In this document: positions 40,444 to 49,161 of the stretch, one piece after another
Numbering within the stretch: position 1 is the first letter of the stretch
How the letters are laid out: every line of letters begins with the position of its first letter
Source of the DNA: Bradyrhizobium cenepequi
GTDB lineage: Bacteria > Pseudomonadota > Alphaproteobacteria > Rhizobiales > Xanthobacteraceae
Direction of reading: 5' to 3'
NCBI RefSeq assembly: GCF_020329485.1
Contig: NZ_JAGKJI010000007.1
Location: forward strand, 186,001 to 250,000
DNA: 64,000 nucleotides
Made by a program: the position numbers and the translations under genes
The notes under the pieces: model-generated
The model's database searches: none
The model's input: the letters and a program-made list of their open reading frames with translations, nothing else
What the model was told of the DNA's origin: nothing

Positions 40444-41442
40444 TCAATCCAGGTGAAACTTCTCGAGCTGGCGGTGCTCCGCCTTGATGTAGCGCACGGT
40501 GCCGGTGACCGAGCGCATCACCACCGTCTCGGTCTCGATCGTGTCCTTCTTGAACTTGACGCCGGTCAGCAACGAGCCCGTGGTGACGCCGGTGGCGGCG
40601 AACAGGCAGTCGCCACGCGCCATATCCTCGATGCCGTAAATCATCTTCGGATCGGTGATGCCCATCTTCTGTGCGCGCTCGCGCTTCTCGTCGCTGTCGA
40701 GGATGAGACGGCACTGCATCTGGCCGCCGATGCAGCGCAGCGCTGCGGCCGCCAGCACGCCCTCGGGCGCACCGCCGGTGCCCATATAAATGTCGACGCC
40801 GGTTTCATCCGGGTTGGTGGTGTGGATCACGCCGGCCACGTCGCCATCGGTAATCAGGCGCACGGCGGCGCCGGTCGAGCGGATGCTTGCAATGATGTCG
40901 GCATGACGCGGACGGTCGAGCACCAACGCGGTGATCGCCGACGCCGCCACGCCCTTGGCCTTGGCGAGCCGCTGAACGTTGTCGGCGGGCGAGGCGTCGA
41001 GCTCGATGACGTTCTTGTCGTAGCCCGGACCGATCGCGATCTTCTCCATGTAGACGTCGGGCGCGTGCAGCAGCGTGCCGCCATCGGCCATCGCCATGGT
41101 CGCGATCGCGCCCGGCATGTTCTTCGCGCAGAGCGTGGTGCCTTCCAGCGGGTCGACGGCGATATCGACCTGAGGGCCGGCGTTGAGCCCGACTTTCTCA
41201 CCGATGAACAGCATCGGTGCTTCATCGCGCTCGCCCTCGCCGATCACGACGGTGCCCTCGATGGGCAGTTTGTTGAGCTCGCGGCGCATCGCATCGACCG
41301 CGGCCTGATCGGCCGCCTTCTCCTGGCCATGGCCGCGCAGCCGCGCGGCCGACACCGCCGCCCGCTCCGTGACCCGCACGATTTCGAGCGTGAGGATGCG
41401 CTCGAGCAATAGCTGCGGCGGGACGGAAATATGGGTCGACAT
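40444..41442 (-). CDS. glpX: Fructose-1,6-bisphosphatase class II
   Basis: The 332-residue enzyme hydrolyses fructose 1,6-bisphosphate to fructose 6-phosphate in gluconeogenesis. Motifs visible are IGEGERDEAPMLFIGE, DPLEGTTLCAKN (metal and phosphate site) and TGGAPEGVLAAAALRCIGG. AAGGAG lies about nine bases upstream of the ATG at 41442. It follows hom by 75 bases in the direction of transcription, in the aminotransferase-hom-glpX order. Confidence 0.95.
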   Translation of the reverse strand: MSTHISVPPQLLLERILTLEIVRVTERAAVSAARLRGHGQEKAADQAAVDAMRRELNKLPIEGTVVIGEGERDEAPMLFIGEKVGLNAGPQVDIAVDPLEGTTLCAKNMPGAIATMAMADGGTLLHAPDVYMEKIAIGPGYDKNVIELDASPADNVQRLAKAKGVAASAITALVLDRPRHADIIASIRSTGAAVRLITDGDVAGVIHTTNPDETGVDIYMGTGGAPEGVLAAAALRCIGGQMQCRLILDSDEKRERAQKMGITDPKMIYGIEDMARGDCLFAATGVTTGSLLTGVKFKKDTIETETVVMRSVTGTVRYIKAEHRQLEKFHLD

Positions 41443-41517
41443 CTCTGCACTCCTTAAGCCTTCGGGCCCCTCGCCCGCATTCAATCATTTAACGTAGAAG
41501 GCGTTCGCTATCGCACA

Positions 41518-42837
41518 CTAATTTTTCTCAATTCGTATCACCTGTGGGCGACCACTGATGACCCTGTCACGCTGCACGGCCTTGAGCGCCCGGTGAACCG
41601 CGTCTTCACTGGTTGCATAGGTAATCAGAATGACCGGAACCGGTGAAGCTTTTTTGGTCGAACCGTTAACATCACTGCCATTGCGGTGGCGCTGCACGAT
41701 CGATTCCAGCGAAATCTTCTGTTCCGCGAGCCGCCTTGCGATGGTGGCAGCCGTGCCGGCGTGGTCGCGGGCCAGAAGACGGATGTAATATCCGCCCTCA
41801 TGGCGCTCCATCGGCGCCTTTGTCGTCGCGCGCAGACTGTCGACCGGCCGGCCGAACGGCGTCGCGCGGATGCCACGCGCGACGTCGGCGATATCGGCAA
41901 CCACGGCGGACGCGGTCGCCGCCCCGCCCGCGCCCGGTCCGACCAGCGTGATCGGCGGAATGCCCTCGCCATCGATCGTCACCGCATTGGTGACGCCCAT
42001 CACTTGAGCAATCGACGAAGATTTCGGCACCATAGTCGGATGCACGCGCTGCTCGATGCCTTTTGCAGTCCGCACTGCAACGCCAAGCAGCTTGACACGA
42101 TACCCGAGTTCCTCCGCTGCACGCAGGTCTTCGGGCGTGATCGAGGAAATGCCTTCGACATAGACAGCGGTTTGCGCGACCTTGGTGCCGAAGGCGAGGC
42201 TCGCCAGGATCGCAAGCTTTTGCGCGGTGTCGTGCCCGTCGACGTCGAAGGCCGGATTGGCCTCGGCATAGCCGAGCCGCTGCGCGTCCTTCAGGCATTC
42301 CTCAAACGACAATCCCTCCTGCTCCATCCGCGTCAGGATGTAATTGCAGGTGCCGTTGAGGATGCCGTAGACGCGGTTGACGCTGGTGCCGCAGAGCCCT
42401 TCGCGCAACGTCTTGATCACCGGAATGGCCGCGCCGACCGCGGCCTCGAAATTGAGCGCGCCGCCATTCTGCTCGGCCGCCTTGGCGAGCCGCAGCCCAT
42501 GCTTGGCGATCAGCGCCTTGTTGGCTGTCACCACCGACTTGCCGGCCTTCAGCGCGGTCTCGATCGCCGAGAAGGCGGGATCATCGGCGCCGCCCATCAA
42601 TTCGACGAAGCAGTCGACATTGGAATCTTCGGCCAGCGCCTGCGGGCTTTCGACCCAGCCGATGCCGCGCAAATCGAGCCCGCGCTTTTTCGCCTTCGAC
42701 CGCGCGGTGACCGCGACAACGCGCACGCCGCGGCCGCTGCGCGCGGCCAGGGTGGCTCCCTGCTGCTCGATCAGGCGGACGACTTCGGCGCCAACGGTGC
42801 CGAGCCCCGCTATGCCCACTTTCAGCGGTGCGACCAT
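41518..42837 (-). CDS. hom: Homoserine dehydrogenase with C-terminal ACT domain
   Basis: The 439-residue enzyme reduces aspartate semialdehyde to homoserine for threonine and methionine synthesis. It has the dinucleotide motif GIAGLGTVGAEV (about 8-19), the catalytic-domain block LNGTCNYILTRM, and GYAEANPAFDVDGHDTAQKL around residues 206-225. A C-terminal ACT domain begins near YYIRLLARDHAGTAATIARRL, the usual site for threonine feedback. It is 23 bases downstream of the aminotransferase gene, in one operon. Confidence 0.96.
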   Translation of the reverse strand: MVAPLKVGIAGLGTVGAEVVRLIEQQGATLAARSGRGVRVVAVTARSKAKKRGLDLRGIGWVESPQALAEDSNVDCFVELMGGADDPAFSAIETALKAGKSVVTANKALIAKHGLRLAKAAEQNGGALNFEAAVGAAIPVIKTLREGLCGTSVNRVYGILNGTCNYILTRMEQEGLSFEECLKDAQRLGYAEANPAFDVDGHDTAQKLAILASLAFGTKVAQTAVYVEGISSITPEDLRAAEELGYRVKLLGVAVRTAKGIEQRVHPTMVPKSSSIAQVMGVTNAVTIDGEGIPPITLVGPGAGGAATASAVVADIADVARGIRATPFGRPVDSLRATTKAPMERHEGGYYIRLLARDHAGTAATIARRLAEQKISLESIVQRHRNGSDVNGSTKKASPVPVILITYATSEDAVHRALKAVQRDRVISGRPQVIRIEKN

Positions 42838-42860
42838 TACAAAGAGACCTGCGGAGGAGA

Positions 42861-44081
42861 TTAACGCCGGTTGGCGAGAGGAACCACGTTGTGCAACGTT
42901 TCGATGCCGCTTTCAAGGAAGCGGCGCACACCGCGTGCGGCCTGGCGAATACGTTGCTCGTTTTCCACCATCGCGATGCGGACAAAGCCTTCGCCGTGCT
43001 CGCCGAAGGCAACGCCGGGCGACACCACCACGCCGGACTTTTCCACCAGCAGGGTCGCGAACTGCATGCTGCCGACATCCTCGAACGCCTTCGGCAGCGG
43101 CGCCCAGGCGAACATCGAGGCTTGCGGCGGCGGGATCTCCCAGCCGGCGCGGCCGAATGCTTCCACCAGCGTGTCACGGCGGCGGCGATAGGTCTCGCGC
43201 ATCTCGCGGATACAGTCGTCCGGCCCATTCAGCGCCGCGGTCGCGGCCACCTGGATCGGCGTGAAGGCGCCATAATCGAGATAGGATTTCACCCGCGCCA
43301 GCGCCGCGATGATGCGCTCGTTGCCGACCGCAAAGCCCATGCGCCAGCCGGCCATCGAATAGGTCTTCGACATCGAGGTGAATTCGACGGTGACGTCCAT
43401 CGCACCCGGCACCTGCAGCACTGACGGTGGCGGATTGTTGTCGTCGAAATAGACTTCGGCGTAAGCGAGGTCCGACAGGATCAAGATCTCGTGCTTCTTC
43501 GCAAAGGCAACAAGATCCCTGTAGAAGTCGAGGTCGGCGACATACGCCGTCGGGTTGGAGGGATAGCAGACCACGAGCGCGAGCGGCTTCGGGATCGAAT
43601 GGATGATCGCGCGCTCCACCGCCTGGAAGAACTGCGGCGTCGGCTCCGACGGCACCGAGCGGATCACCCCGCCCGCCATCAGGAAGCCGAAGGCATGGAT
43701 CGGATAGCTCGGGTTGGGGCACAGGATGACGTCGCCGGGCGCGGTGATCGCCTGCGCCACATTGGCAAAGCCCTCCTTCGAGCCCAGCGTCGCAACGACG
43801 TGCGTGTCCGGATTGAGCTTCACGCCGAACCGCCGCGCGTAGTAGGCAGCCTGCGCCTTGCGAAGGCCGTTGATGCCACGCGAGGCTGAATAGCGGTCGG
43901 TCCGCGGCTTGCCGAGGGTTTCCTTCAGCTTCTCGATCACATGGGGCGGCGTCGGCAGGTCCGGGTTGCCCATGCCCATGTCGATGATGTCGGCCCCGGC
44001 GTTGCGCGCGGCTGCCTTGGCCTGATTGACCTTCTCGAAGACGTAAGGCGGCAGACGGCGAATGCGATAGAATTCTTCCAT
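42861..44081 (-). CDS. Class I/II aminotransferase (LL-diaminopimelate/alanine aminotransferase type)
   Basis: This 406-residue PLP enzyme has its cofactor lysine in SMSKTYSMAGWRMGFAVGN, the substrate Asn-Pro site CYPSNPTAYV, and an arginine late in GEGFVRIAMVEN. It resembles the aatA/alaC proteins that regularly precede hom in alphaproteobacteria. It starts the operon with hom and glpX. Whether it makes aspartate-family precursors, alanine or methionine-related products is not decided by sequence alone. Confidence 0.92.
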   Translation of the reverse strand: MEEFYRIRRLPPYVFEKVNQAKAAARNAGADIIDMGMGNPDLPTPPHVIEKLKETLGKPRTDRYSASRGINGLRKAQAAYYARRFGVKLNPDTHVVATLGSKEGFANVAQAITAPGDVILCPNPSYPIHAFGFLMAGGVIRSVPSEPTPQFFQAVERAIIHSIPKPLALVVCYPSNPTAYVADLDFYRDLVAFAKKHEILILSDLAYAEVYFDDNNPPPSVLQVPGAMDVTVEFTSMSKTYSMAGWRMGFAVGNERIIAALARVKSYLDYGAFTPIQVAATAALNGPDDCIREMRETYRRRRDTLVEAFGRAGWEIPPPQASMFAWAPLPKAFEDVGSMQFATLLVEKSGVVVSPGVAFGEHGEGFVRIAMVENEQRIRQAARGVRRFLESGIETLHNVVPLANRR

Positions 44082-44292
44082 GGGACCCTGCTCCGACGAC
44101 CGGTACGACAGAATCGCGGGCGCTTGCGCGGTTTGCCGAAACCAAGCCCGGTTTGGCCCGGAAATTACGCCCGATCAATGACTTAGAGCGCCTCCAGACG
44201 CAAAATCTGGGCTCGGCGACCGGATATGCGGTTGAATTGCATTTCTTTTAGCACGTGGCGAGGGCGGCGCCAGCGATTAGCGTGCCGCCCCG

Positions 44293-44577
44293 TCACTTGC
44301 CGGCCTTTTGCGCGGCTGTGGCCTGTCGCTCCCGCGCGGCGAGCAGCTCGGCCTCGATCTTGGCCTGCTCCGCCGGCTTCATCGGCGCCTCTTCGCGATC
44401 CGGCGGCATGTCGTGCACCGGAAGGTAGCCGCCGGCTTCCTTCGGACGCGCCGGGGCATCGGCGGGAACGCCGACCCCGGGAAGATCCGCGATCGACGTG
44501 GAGCAGCCGCTAACCGCGATCGCCGACGCGAGCAGTGCACCGGCCGCGAGCAGCCTTTTCATTCGATCGATACGCAT
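44293..44577 (-). CDS. Putative lipoprotein
   Basis: From the ATG at 44577 the 94-residue product begins MRIDRMKRLLAAGALLASAIAVSGC, with a lipobox AVSGC, so it should be lipid-anchored at Cys25. The rest is Pro/Ala/Glu-rich and polar, with a helical end (AEQAKIEAELLAARERQATAAQKAGK). A start at the second Met (MKRLL) is equally possible. Likely in the inner leaflet of the outer membrane or in the inner membrane; no known function. Confidence 0.7.
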   Translation of the reverse strand: MRIDRMKRLLAAGALLASAIAVSGCSTSIADLPGVGVPADAPARPKEAGGYLPVHDMPPDREEAPMKPAEQAKIEAELLAARERQATAAQKAGK

Positions 44578-44750
44578 ACGTCCGGAAGTCCCCACCTGCC
44601 GGTAACTAATCACTGGTACGAGCCTTGCAGCAAATCGTCGGACAGCGTCGGCCTTGCCCCAACCGTTCAAACCATTGTCGCCCGAAACGATTAAGCCGTG
44701 AACAACAAATCCGATTGATGCGGCTTCAATGTGTCGGAACTGGGAGGAAT

Positions 44751-44767
44751 TTGTCGCAGTGCAACAA
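44751..44767. promoter_or_regulatory. Dyad upstream of phaC, possible PhaR-type site
   Basis: TTGTCGCAGTGCAACAA is an inverted repeat (TTGT.GCA and TGC.ACAA) with one mismatch, 83 bases before the phaC ATG. A further TGCGAAAG follows. PhaR repressors of PHA synthesis bind TGC-rich dyads, so this is a candidate operator, by inference. Confidence 0.45.
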
Positions 44768-44849
44768 TGCGAAAGCCTAGAAAAATCCTACATCGTCCTT
44801 GCCGCACCGCGCGATGACGCGGCTGAACTGAAGCGATAGTGTCCATTGC

Positions 44850-46655
44850 ATGAGCGACGTTACCATCGAAACCCAGGCCGCCAAGAAGTTCGACGCCGAA
44901 TCTTTCGGGATGAATATTGCGCGCGCGCTTGAGAGCTCCGGCCAGGCGCTTGCGGCCTATCTGAAGCCGCGCGAAGGCGCTGACATCAAGGACAAGGCGG
45001 GGGGCGACTTTGCCGAGGTGATCAAGACCTTCACGGCGGTCGCCGAATACTGGCTCTCGGACCAGGATCGGGCCACCGAACTGCAGACCAGGCTCGGCAA
45101 GGCCTATCTCGACCTGTTCGGCTCGGCCGCGCGCCGCATGGCCGGCCAGGAGGCCGAGCCCGCGATCGAACCGGCACCGCGCGACAAGCGCTTCGCAGAC
45201 CCGGAATGGCGGTCGAACCAGTTTTTCGACTTCGTCCTGCAGCTCTATCTGCTGACCACGCAATGGGCGCAGGAACTGGTGCGCAACGCCGAGGGTATCG
45301 ATCCCCACACCCGCAAGAAGGCCGAGTTCTACGTCCAGCAGATCACCAACGCGCTGGCGCCGTCGAATTTCGTTTTGACCAATCCGGAGGTGCTGCGCAC
45401 CACGCTGGAGACGAATGGCGACAACCTCGTTCGTGGCATGAAGATGCTGGCGGAGGACATCGAGGCGGGCCATGGCACGCTGCGGATCCGCCAGTCCGAC
45501 CCGACCAACCTTGAGGTCGGCGTCAACATGGCGACCACGCCGGGCAAGGTGATCTATCAAAACGATTTGATGCAGCTGATCCAGTACTCGCCGACCACGG
45601 AGACGGTGCTGCGCACGCCGCTCCTGATCGTGCCACCCTGGATCAACAAGTACTACATCCTCGATCTCAGGCCGGAGAAGTCCTTCATCAAGTGGTGCGT
45701 CGACCAGGGACTGACCGTATTCGTGATCTCCTGGGTCAATCCCGATCGCGAGCTCGGCAAGAAAAGCTTTGCCGACTACATGACCGAAGGGCCGCTAACC
45801 GCGATGGACGTCATCGAGAAGGTGACGGGCGAGATGAAGGTTCACACCGTCGGCTATTGCGTGGGCGGCACCCTGCTCGCCGCGACGCTCGCCTGGCTCG
45901 CCGAGAAGCGCCGCGTGCGCGCCACGTCAGCCACATTGTTCGCCGCGCAGGTCGACTTCACCCATGCCGGCGACCTCCTGGTGTTTGTCGACGAGGACCA
46001 GATCTCCGCGCTCGAGCGCGACATGGAGCAGAGGGGCGTGCTCGAGGGCAGCAAGATGGCGATGGCCTTCAACATGCTGCGCTCGAACGACCTGATCTGG
46101 AATTATGTCGTCAGCAACTACCTGAAGGGGCAACCGCCCTCCTCGTTCGATCTGCTGCACTGGAACTCCGACGCGACGCGAATGCCGGCGGCGAACCATT
46201 CCTATTACCTGCGCAACTGCTATCTGGAGAACCGGCTTTCCTCCGGCAGCATGGTGCTGGACAATACGCTGCTCGATCTCTCCAAGGTGAAGCTGCCGGT
46301 CTACAACCTCGCGACCCGCGAGGATCACATCGCGCCGGCGGAGTCGGTGCTGTACGGCTCGCAGTTCTTCGGCGGGCCGGTGAAATATGTGTTGTCCGGT
46401 TCCGGCCATATCGCCGGCGTGGTCAACCCGCCTGCGGCCAACAAGTATCAGTACTGGACCAACGACAACATGAGGGGCGCTAAGCTGTCCGACTGGCTGA
46501 AGACCGCGAAGGAGCACAAGGGATCATGGTGGCCCGATTGGCACGAATGGCTGGAAGGCATCGATGCCGAGAAAGTCCCCGCCCGCACGGTCGGCTCGGA
46601 GGCGCTGCCGCCGATCGAAGAAGCCCCCGGCAGCTATGTCCGGGTACGCGCATAG
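44850..46655 (+). CDS. phaC: Class I poly(3-hydroxyalkanoate) synthase
   Basis: The 601-residue enzyme polymerises (R)-3-hydroxyacyl-CoA on the granule surface. The lipase-like box is GYC337VGGT with catalytic Cys337. The Asp and His of the triad are expected in LATREDHIAP and SGSGHIAGVVNPP. PWINKYYILDLRPEKSFIKW and the C-terminal KGSWWPDWHEWL are typical of class I synthases, which act alone without PhaE or PhaR subunits. phaA, phaB and phasin genes are not in the window. Confidence 0.97.
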   Translation: MSDVTIETQAAKKFDAESFGMNIARALESSGQALAAYLKPREGADIKDKAGGDFAEVIKTFTAVAEYWLSDQDRATELQTRLGKAYLDLFGSAARRMAGQEAEPAIEPAPRDKRFADPEWRSNQFFDFVLQLYLLTTQWAQELVRNAEGIDPHTRKKAEFYVQQITNALAPSNFVLTNPEVLRTTLETNGDNLVRGMKMLAEDIEAGHGTLRIRQSDPTNLEVGVNMATTPGKVIYQNDLMQLIQYSPTTETVLRTPLLIVPPWINKYYILDLRPEKSFIKWCVDQGLTVFVISWVNPDRELGKKSFADYMTEGPLTAMDVIEKVTGEMKVHTVGYCVGGTLLAATLAWLAEKRRVRATSATLFAAQVDFTHAGDLLVFVDEDQISALERDMEQRGVLEGSKMAMAFNMLRSNDLIWNYVVSNYLKGQPPSSFDLLHWNSDATRMPAANHSYYLRNCYLENRLSSGSMVLDNTLLDLSKVKLPVYNLATREDHIAPAESVLYGSQFFGGPVKYVLSGSGHIAGVVNPPAANKYQYWTNDNMRGAKLSDWLKTAKEHKGSWWPDWHEWLEGIDAEKVPARTVGSEALPPIEEAPGSYVRVRA

Positions 46656-46727
46656 CGCGCCGCGCGCCGCTTCGGTATAAGCGAATGTCCCGCCTGAACG
46701 GGACGGGGATCAACCGAGGGCAAACCA

Positions 46728-47126
46728 ATGACGCGTGAACTGTTCTGGCTGACGCTGACGGTGATTCTGACCGGCGTGCTGTGGATCCCCTACATCATCA
46801 ACCGCTGCCAGGTCCGCGGCCTCGCCGGCGCGATGGCCAATCCCTCGCGCAACGACAAGCCTCTGGCCGAATGGGCGACGCGGCTGATGTTCGCACATGA
46901 CAATGCGGTCGAGAACCTCATTGTCTTCGCGCCGCTGGTCCTGATCCTCAACGCAATCGATTATTCTACCCAATGGACGGCGCTCGCCTGCGCCGTCTAT
47001 TTCTGGTCGCGCGTCGCACACCTGATCGTCTACACGCTCGGCTTGCCGGTGTTCCGCACCCTCGCCTTCGTCATCGGCTTCCTCGCGCAAGCCGTGCTCG
47101 CGCTGGCGATCTTCAGAGCGTTTTGA
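46728..47126 (+). CDS. MAPEG-family membrane protein
   Basis: The 132-residue protein has four hydrophobic helices and the MAPEG pattern (LFWLTLTVILTGVLWIPYIIN, RLMFAHDNAVENLIVFAPLVL, VAHLIVYTLGLPVFRTLAFVIG). The group includes microsomal glutathione S-transferases and leukotriene synthases, but bacterial members are mostly uncharacterised. It sits 72 bases after phaC on the same strand. A link to PHA metabolism is not implied by sequence. Confidence 0.88.
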   Translation: MTRELFWLTLTVILTGVLWIPYIINRCQVRGLAGAMANPSRNDKPLAEWATRLMFAHDNAVENLIVFAPLVLILNAIDYSTQWTALACAVYFWSRVAHLIVYTLGLPVFRTLAFVIGFLAQAVLALAIFRAF

Positions 47127-47188
47127 CCAGCGCTAAATGCCGTCGTGGCCGGGACAAGCCCGGCCACGATGAGCAACAAACGTCAGCG

Positions 47189-48172
47189 CTACTTCTCGGG
47201 CAGCCCCAGCATCAGCCGCATGTTTTGCACCGCCGCGCCCGAGGCACCTTTGCCCAGATTGTCCAGACGCGCGACCAGCACCGCCTGATGGTGCTTATCG
47301 CTGGCAAAGACATACAATTCGAGCATGTTGGTCTCATCCAGCGCCTCGGGCTCGATCCGCCCGCTCTTGGCAGCCTCGTTCTCAAGCGGCATGACCGAGA
47401 CGTAGCGGCTTCCGGCGTAGCGTTTCGCCAGCGCATCGTGGAGCTCGGCCGCGCCGGGCTTGCCCGGTAGCGTCTCAAGCTGCAACGGCACTGACACCAG
47501 CATGCCCTGCCGGTAGTTACCCACCGACGGCACAAAAATCGGCCGCCGCGTCAGCCGCGAGTAAAGCTGCATCTCAGGCACGTGCTTGTGCTCGAAGCCG
47601 AGACCATACAGTTCGAAAGCTGGCGCCGTGCCGTCCTCGAAACTTGCGATCATCGACTTTCCACCGCCCGAATAGCCGCTCACGGCATTGACGGTGACCG
47701 GATAATCCGCAGGCAGGAGGCCGGTGTCGACCAACGGACGAAGCAGCGCAATCGCGCCGGTCGGATAGCAACCGGGGTTGGAGACCTTCCGCGCTGCCCG
47801 GATCTTGTCCGCCTGATCCGGCGCGAGCTCCGGAAAGCCGTAAGCCCAGTCGCTGGCGACGCGAAACGCGGTCGACGCGTCGAGCACCCGGGGTGCTCCG
47901 GCGCCCATGCTGTCGATCAGCGCAACCGTCTCCTTGGCGGCGTCGTCCGGCAGGCAGAGGATCACGAGATCCACCTCCTCCATCAGCGCGCGTTTGGCGT
48001 CGGCGTCCTTGCGCCTTTCTTCGGCGATGCTCTTCACCACCACGTCGTTCTGCAGCCGGAGCCGCTCGTTGATGCCGAGGCCCGTTGTTCCACTGGCACC
48101 GTCGACGAACACGGCGGGCTTGGCGGAGCTGCCGACGCTCGGGGATTGCTTGACGTTAGAGAGGGTCGTCAT
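47189..48172 (-). CDS. argC: N-acetyl-gamma-glutamyl-phosphate reductase (short type)
   Basis: The 327-residue enzyme reduces N-acetylglutamyl phosphate to the semialdehyde in arginine synthesis. It carries FVDGASGTTGLGI for NADP binding and the catalytic cysteine in VSNPGCYPTGAIALL. The length matches the short (type 2) ArgC. The ATG overlaps the stop of the PaiB-like gene by four bases (ATGA), so the two are translationally coupled; that pairing has no obvious metabolic reason. Confidence 0.93.
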   Translation of the reverse strand: MTTLSNVKQSPSVGSSAKPAVFVDGASGTTGLGINERLRLQNDVVVKSIAEERRKDADAKRALMEEVDLVILCLPDDAAKETVALIDSMGAGAPRVLDASTAFRVASDWAYGFPELAPDQADKIRAARKVSNPGCYPTGAIALLRPLVDTGLLPADYPVTVNAVSGYSGGGKSMIASFEDGTAPAFELYGLGFEHKHVPEMQLYSRLTRRPIFVPSVGNYRQGMLVSVPLQLETLPGKPGAAELHDALAKRYAGSRYVSVMPLENEAAKSGRIEPEALDETNMLELYVFASDKHHQAVLVARLDNLGKGASGAAVQNMRLMLGLPEK

Positions 48173-48834
48173 GGCTCGCTCCTTTCGCGCTGGTTCGGTT
48201 CAGTTGCAAAGGCGTCGGGCCGCGCTTCCCGCATCAGATGCGCAATCTGCTGCGCGCCCGCGTCGGTCTGCGAGGCGAGCGCGCCCGCCACCGCCACGTA
48301 GTCGGTTTCGGATTTGTGCTGGTTGAGCTTGAAGCTACCCTCGACCTCTTCAACCGTCATCTCAAGGCCTACGATCGCCTTCTTCATCGCCTCCAGCCGT
48401 GCGGCGGTCATCTTCGCCGACGTCCACGGCTTCTTCGGCAGCAGCCTGTTCTCGAACTTGGCGCTGAGCGTATCGATCTGCACCGCAAGTTCATCATCCG
48501 ATAGCGGCCGCACCGGACCCGCCAAGTGCACGGCCTGATAGAGCCAGGTCGGCACCTGGTCCGGCGAGACATACCAGTCGGCCGAGACATAGGTATCCGC
48601 TCCGGTGACGGCCAGCAGCCAAGACGAAGTCGCCGCAAGCTTTATCAGCGGATTGTGACGGGCGAGATGAAACGCCGCGCGCGGCGTGCCGTCAGCGGCA
48701 TAGGACAGGTAGAACGGCAGCGGCGAGGCGATCGGCTTGGCGCCGTCCCAGGCGCAGGCAAGGCCGAACCCGCGCGCTTCCGCAAACGCGAGACTTGCGG
48801 CGCGGTCGGGTTTGAACGGCGGTGGCGTGTACAT
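48169..48834 (-). CDS. PaiB-like FMN-binding protein
   Basis: The 221-residue protein begins MYTPPPFKPD and contains SPLPFYLSYAADGTPRAAFHLARHNP and VSADWYVSPDQVPTWLYQAVHLAGP, then LVEMTVEE-like GLEMTVEEVEGSFKLNQHK. These are the hallmarks of the PaiB/FMN-binding split-barrel family, named for a Bacillus repressor of sporulation and protease genes. The biochemical role of most members is unknown. It is the first gene of a two-gene unit with argC. Confidence 0.9.
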   Translation of the reverse strand: MYTPPPFKPDRAASLAFAEARGFGLACAWDGAKPIASPLPFYLSYAADGTPRAAFHLARHNPLIKLAATSSWLLAVTGADTYVSADWYVSPDQVPTWLYQAVHLAGPVRPLSDDELAVQIDTLSAKFENRLLPKKPWTSAKMTAARLEAMKKAIVGLEMTVEEVEGSFKLNQHKSETDYVAVAGALASQTDAGAQQIAHLMREARPDAFATEPNQRERSEP

Positions 48835-49161
48835 GTCGAACTCCGGAGGTGGCTAGGAGCCGCCAGACCGACCGCGTTTCTTTTCTAGGGAAAGATGCCG
48901 CGGGAAGCGATCCGGCGGCAGAGGCGATGATCTTAAACGCAGACGACCGCCGATGCCGCGCAGGCGCGGCGGCGGCGGACGATGAAATTGGTCGCAGCGT
49001 GGATCATGCGTGAGGCTATAGGGTCGCGCGGCTTAATCGTCAAGGTGACAACGCCGTGATTCCGGGCCGATGCGCAGCCGTCGAACCCGGAATCTTGCGT
49101 CACAAACTCTGGCTTCCGGCTTCGCATGGAAGGCGCGCACGTCCGGAATACCGAAAGCTGC
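48835..49161. other. Intergenic region containing a diverged family D repeat
   Basis: Between 49055 and about 49150 lie GTGATTCCGGGCCGATGCGC, CGAACCCGGAATCTTGCGTC and GGAAGGCGCGCACGTCCGGAATA, a worn copy of the family D palindrome. The rest (48835-49050) has a GC-rich CCGCCGATGCCGCGCAGGCG stretch but no gene I can support. Confidence 0.55.

Noticed and set aside
41686..42864. 392-codon plus-strand frame opposite hom
   Set aside because: Shadow of hom; rich in Arg, His and Asp without structure.
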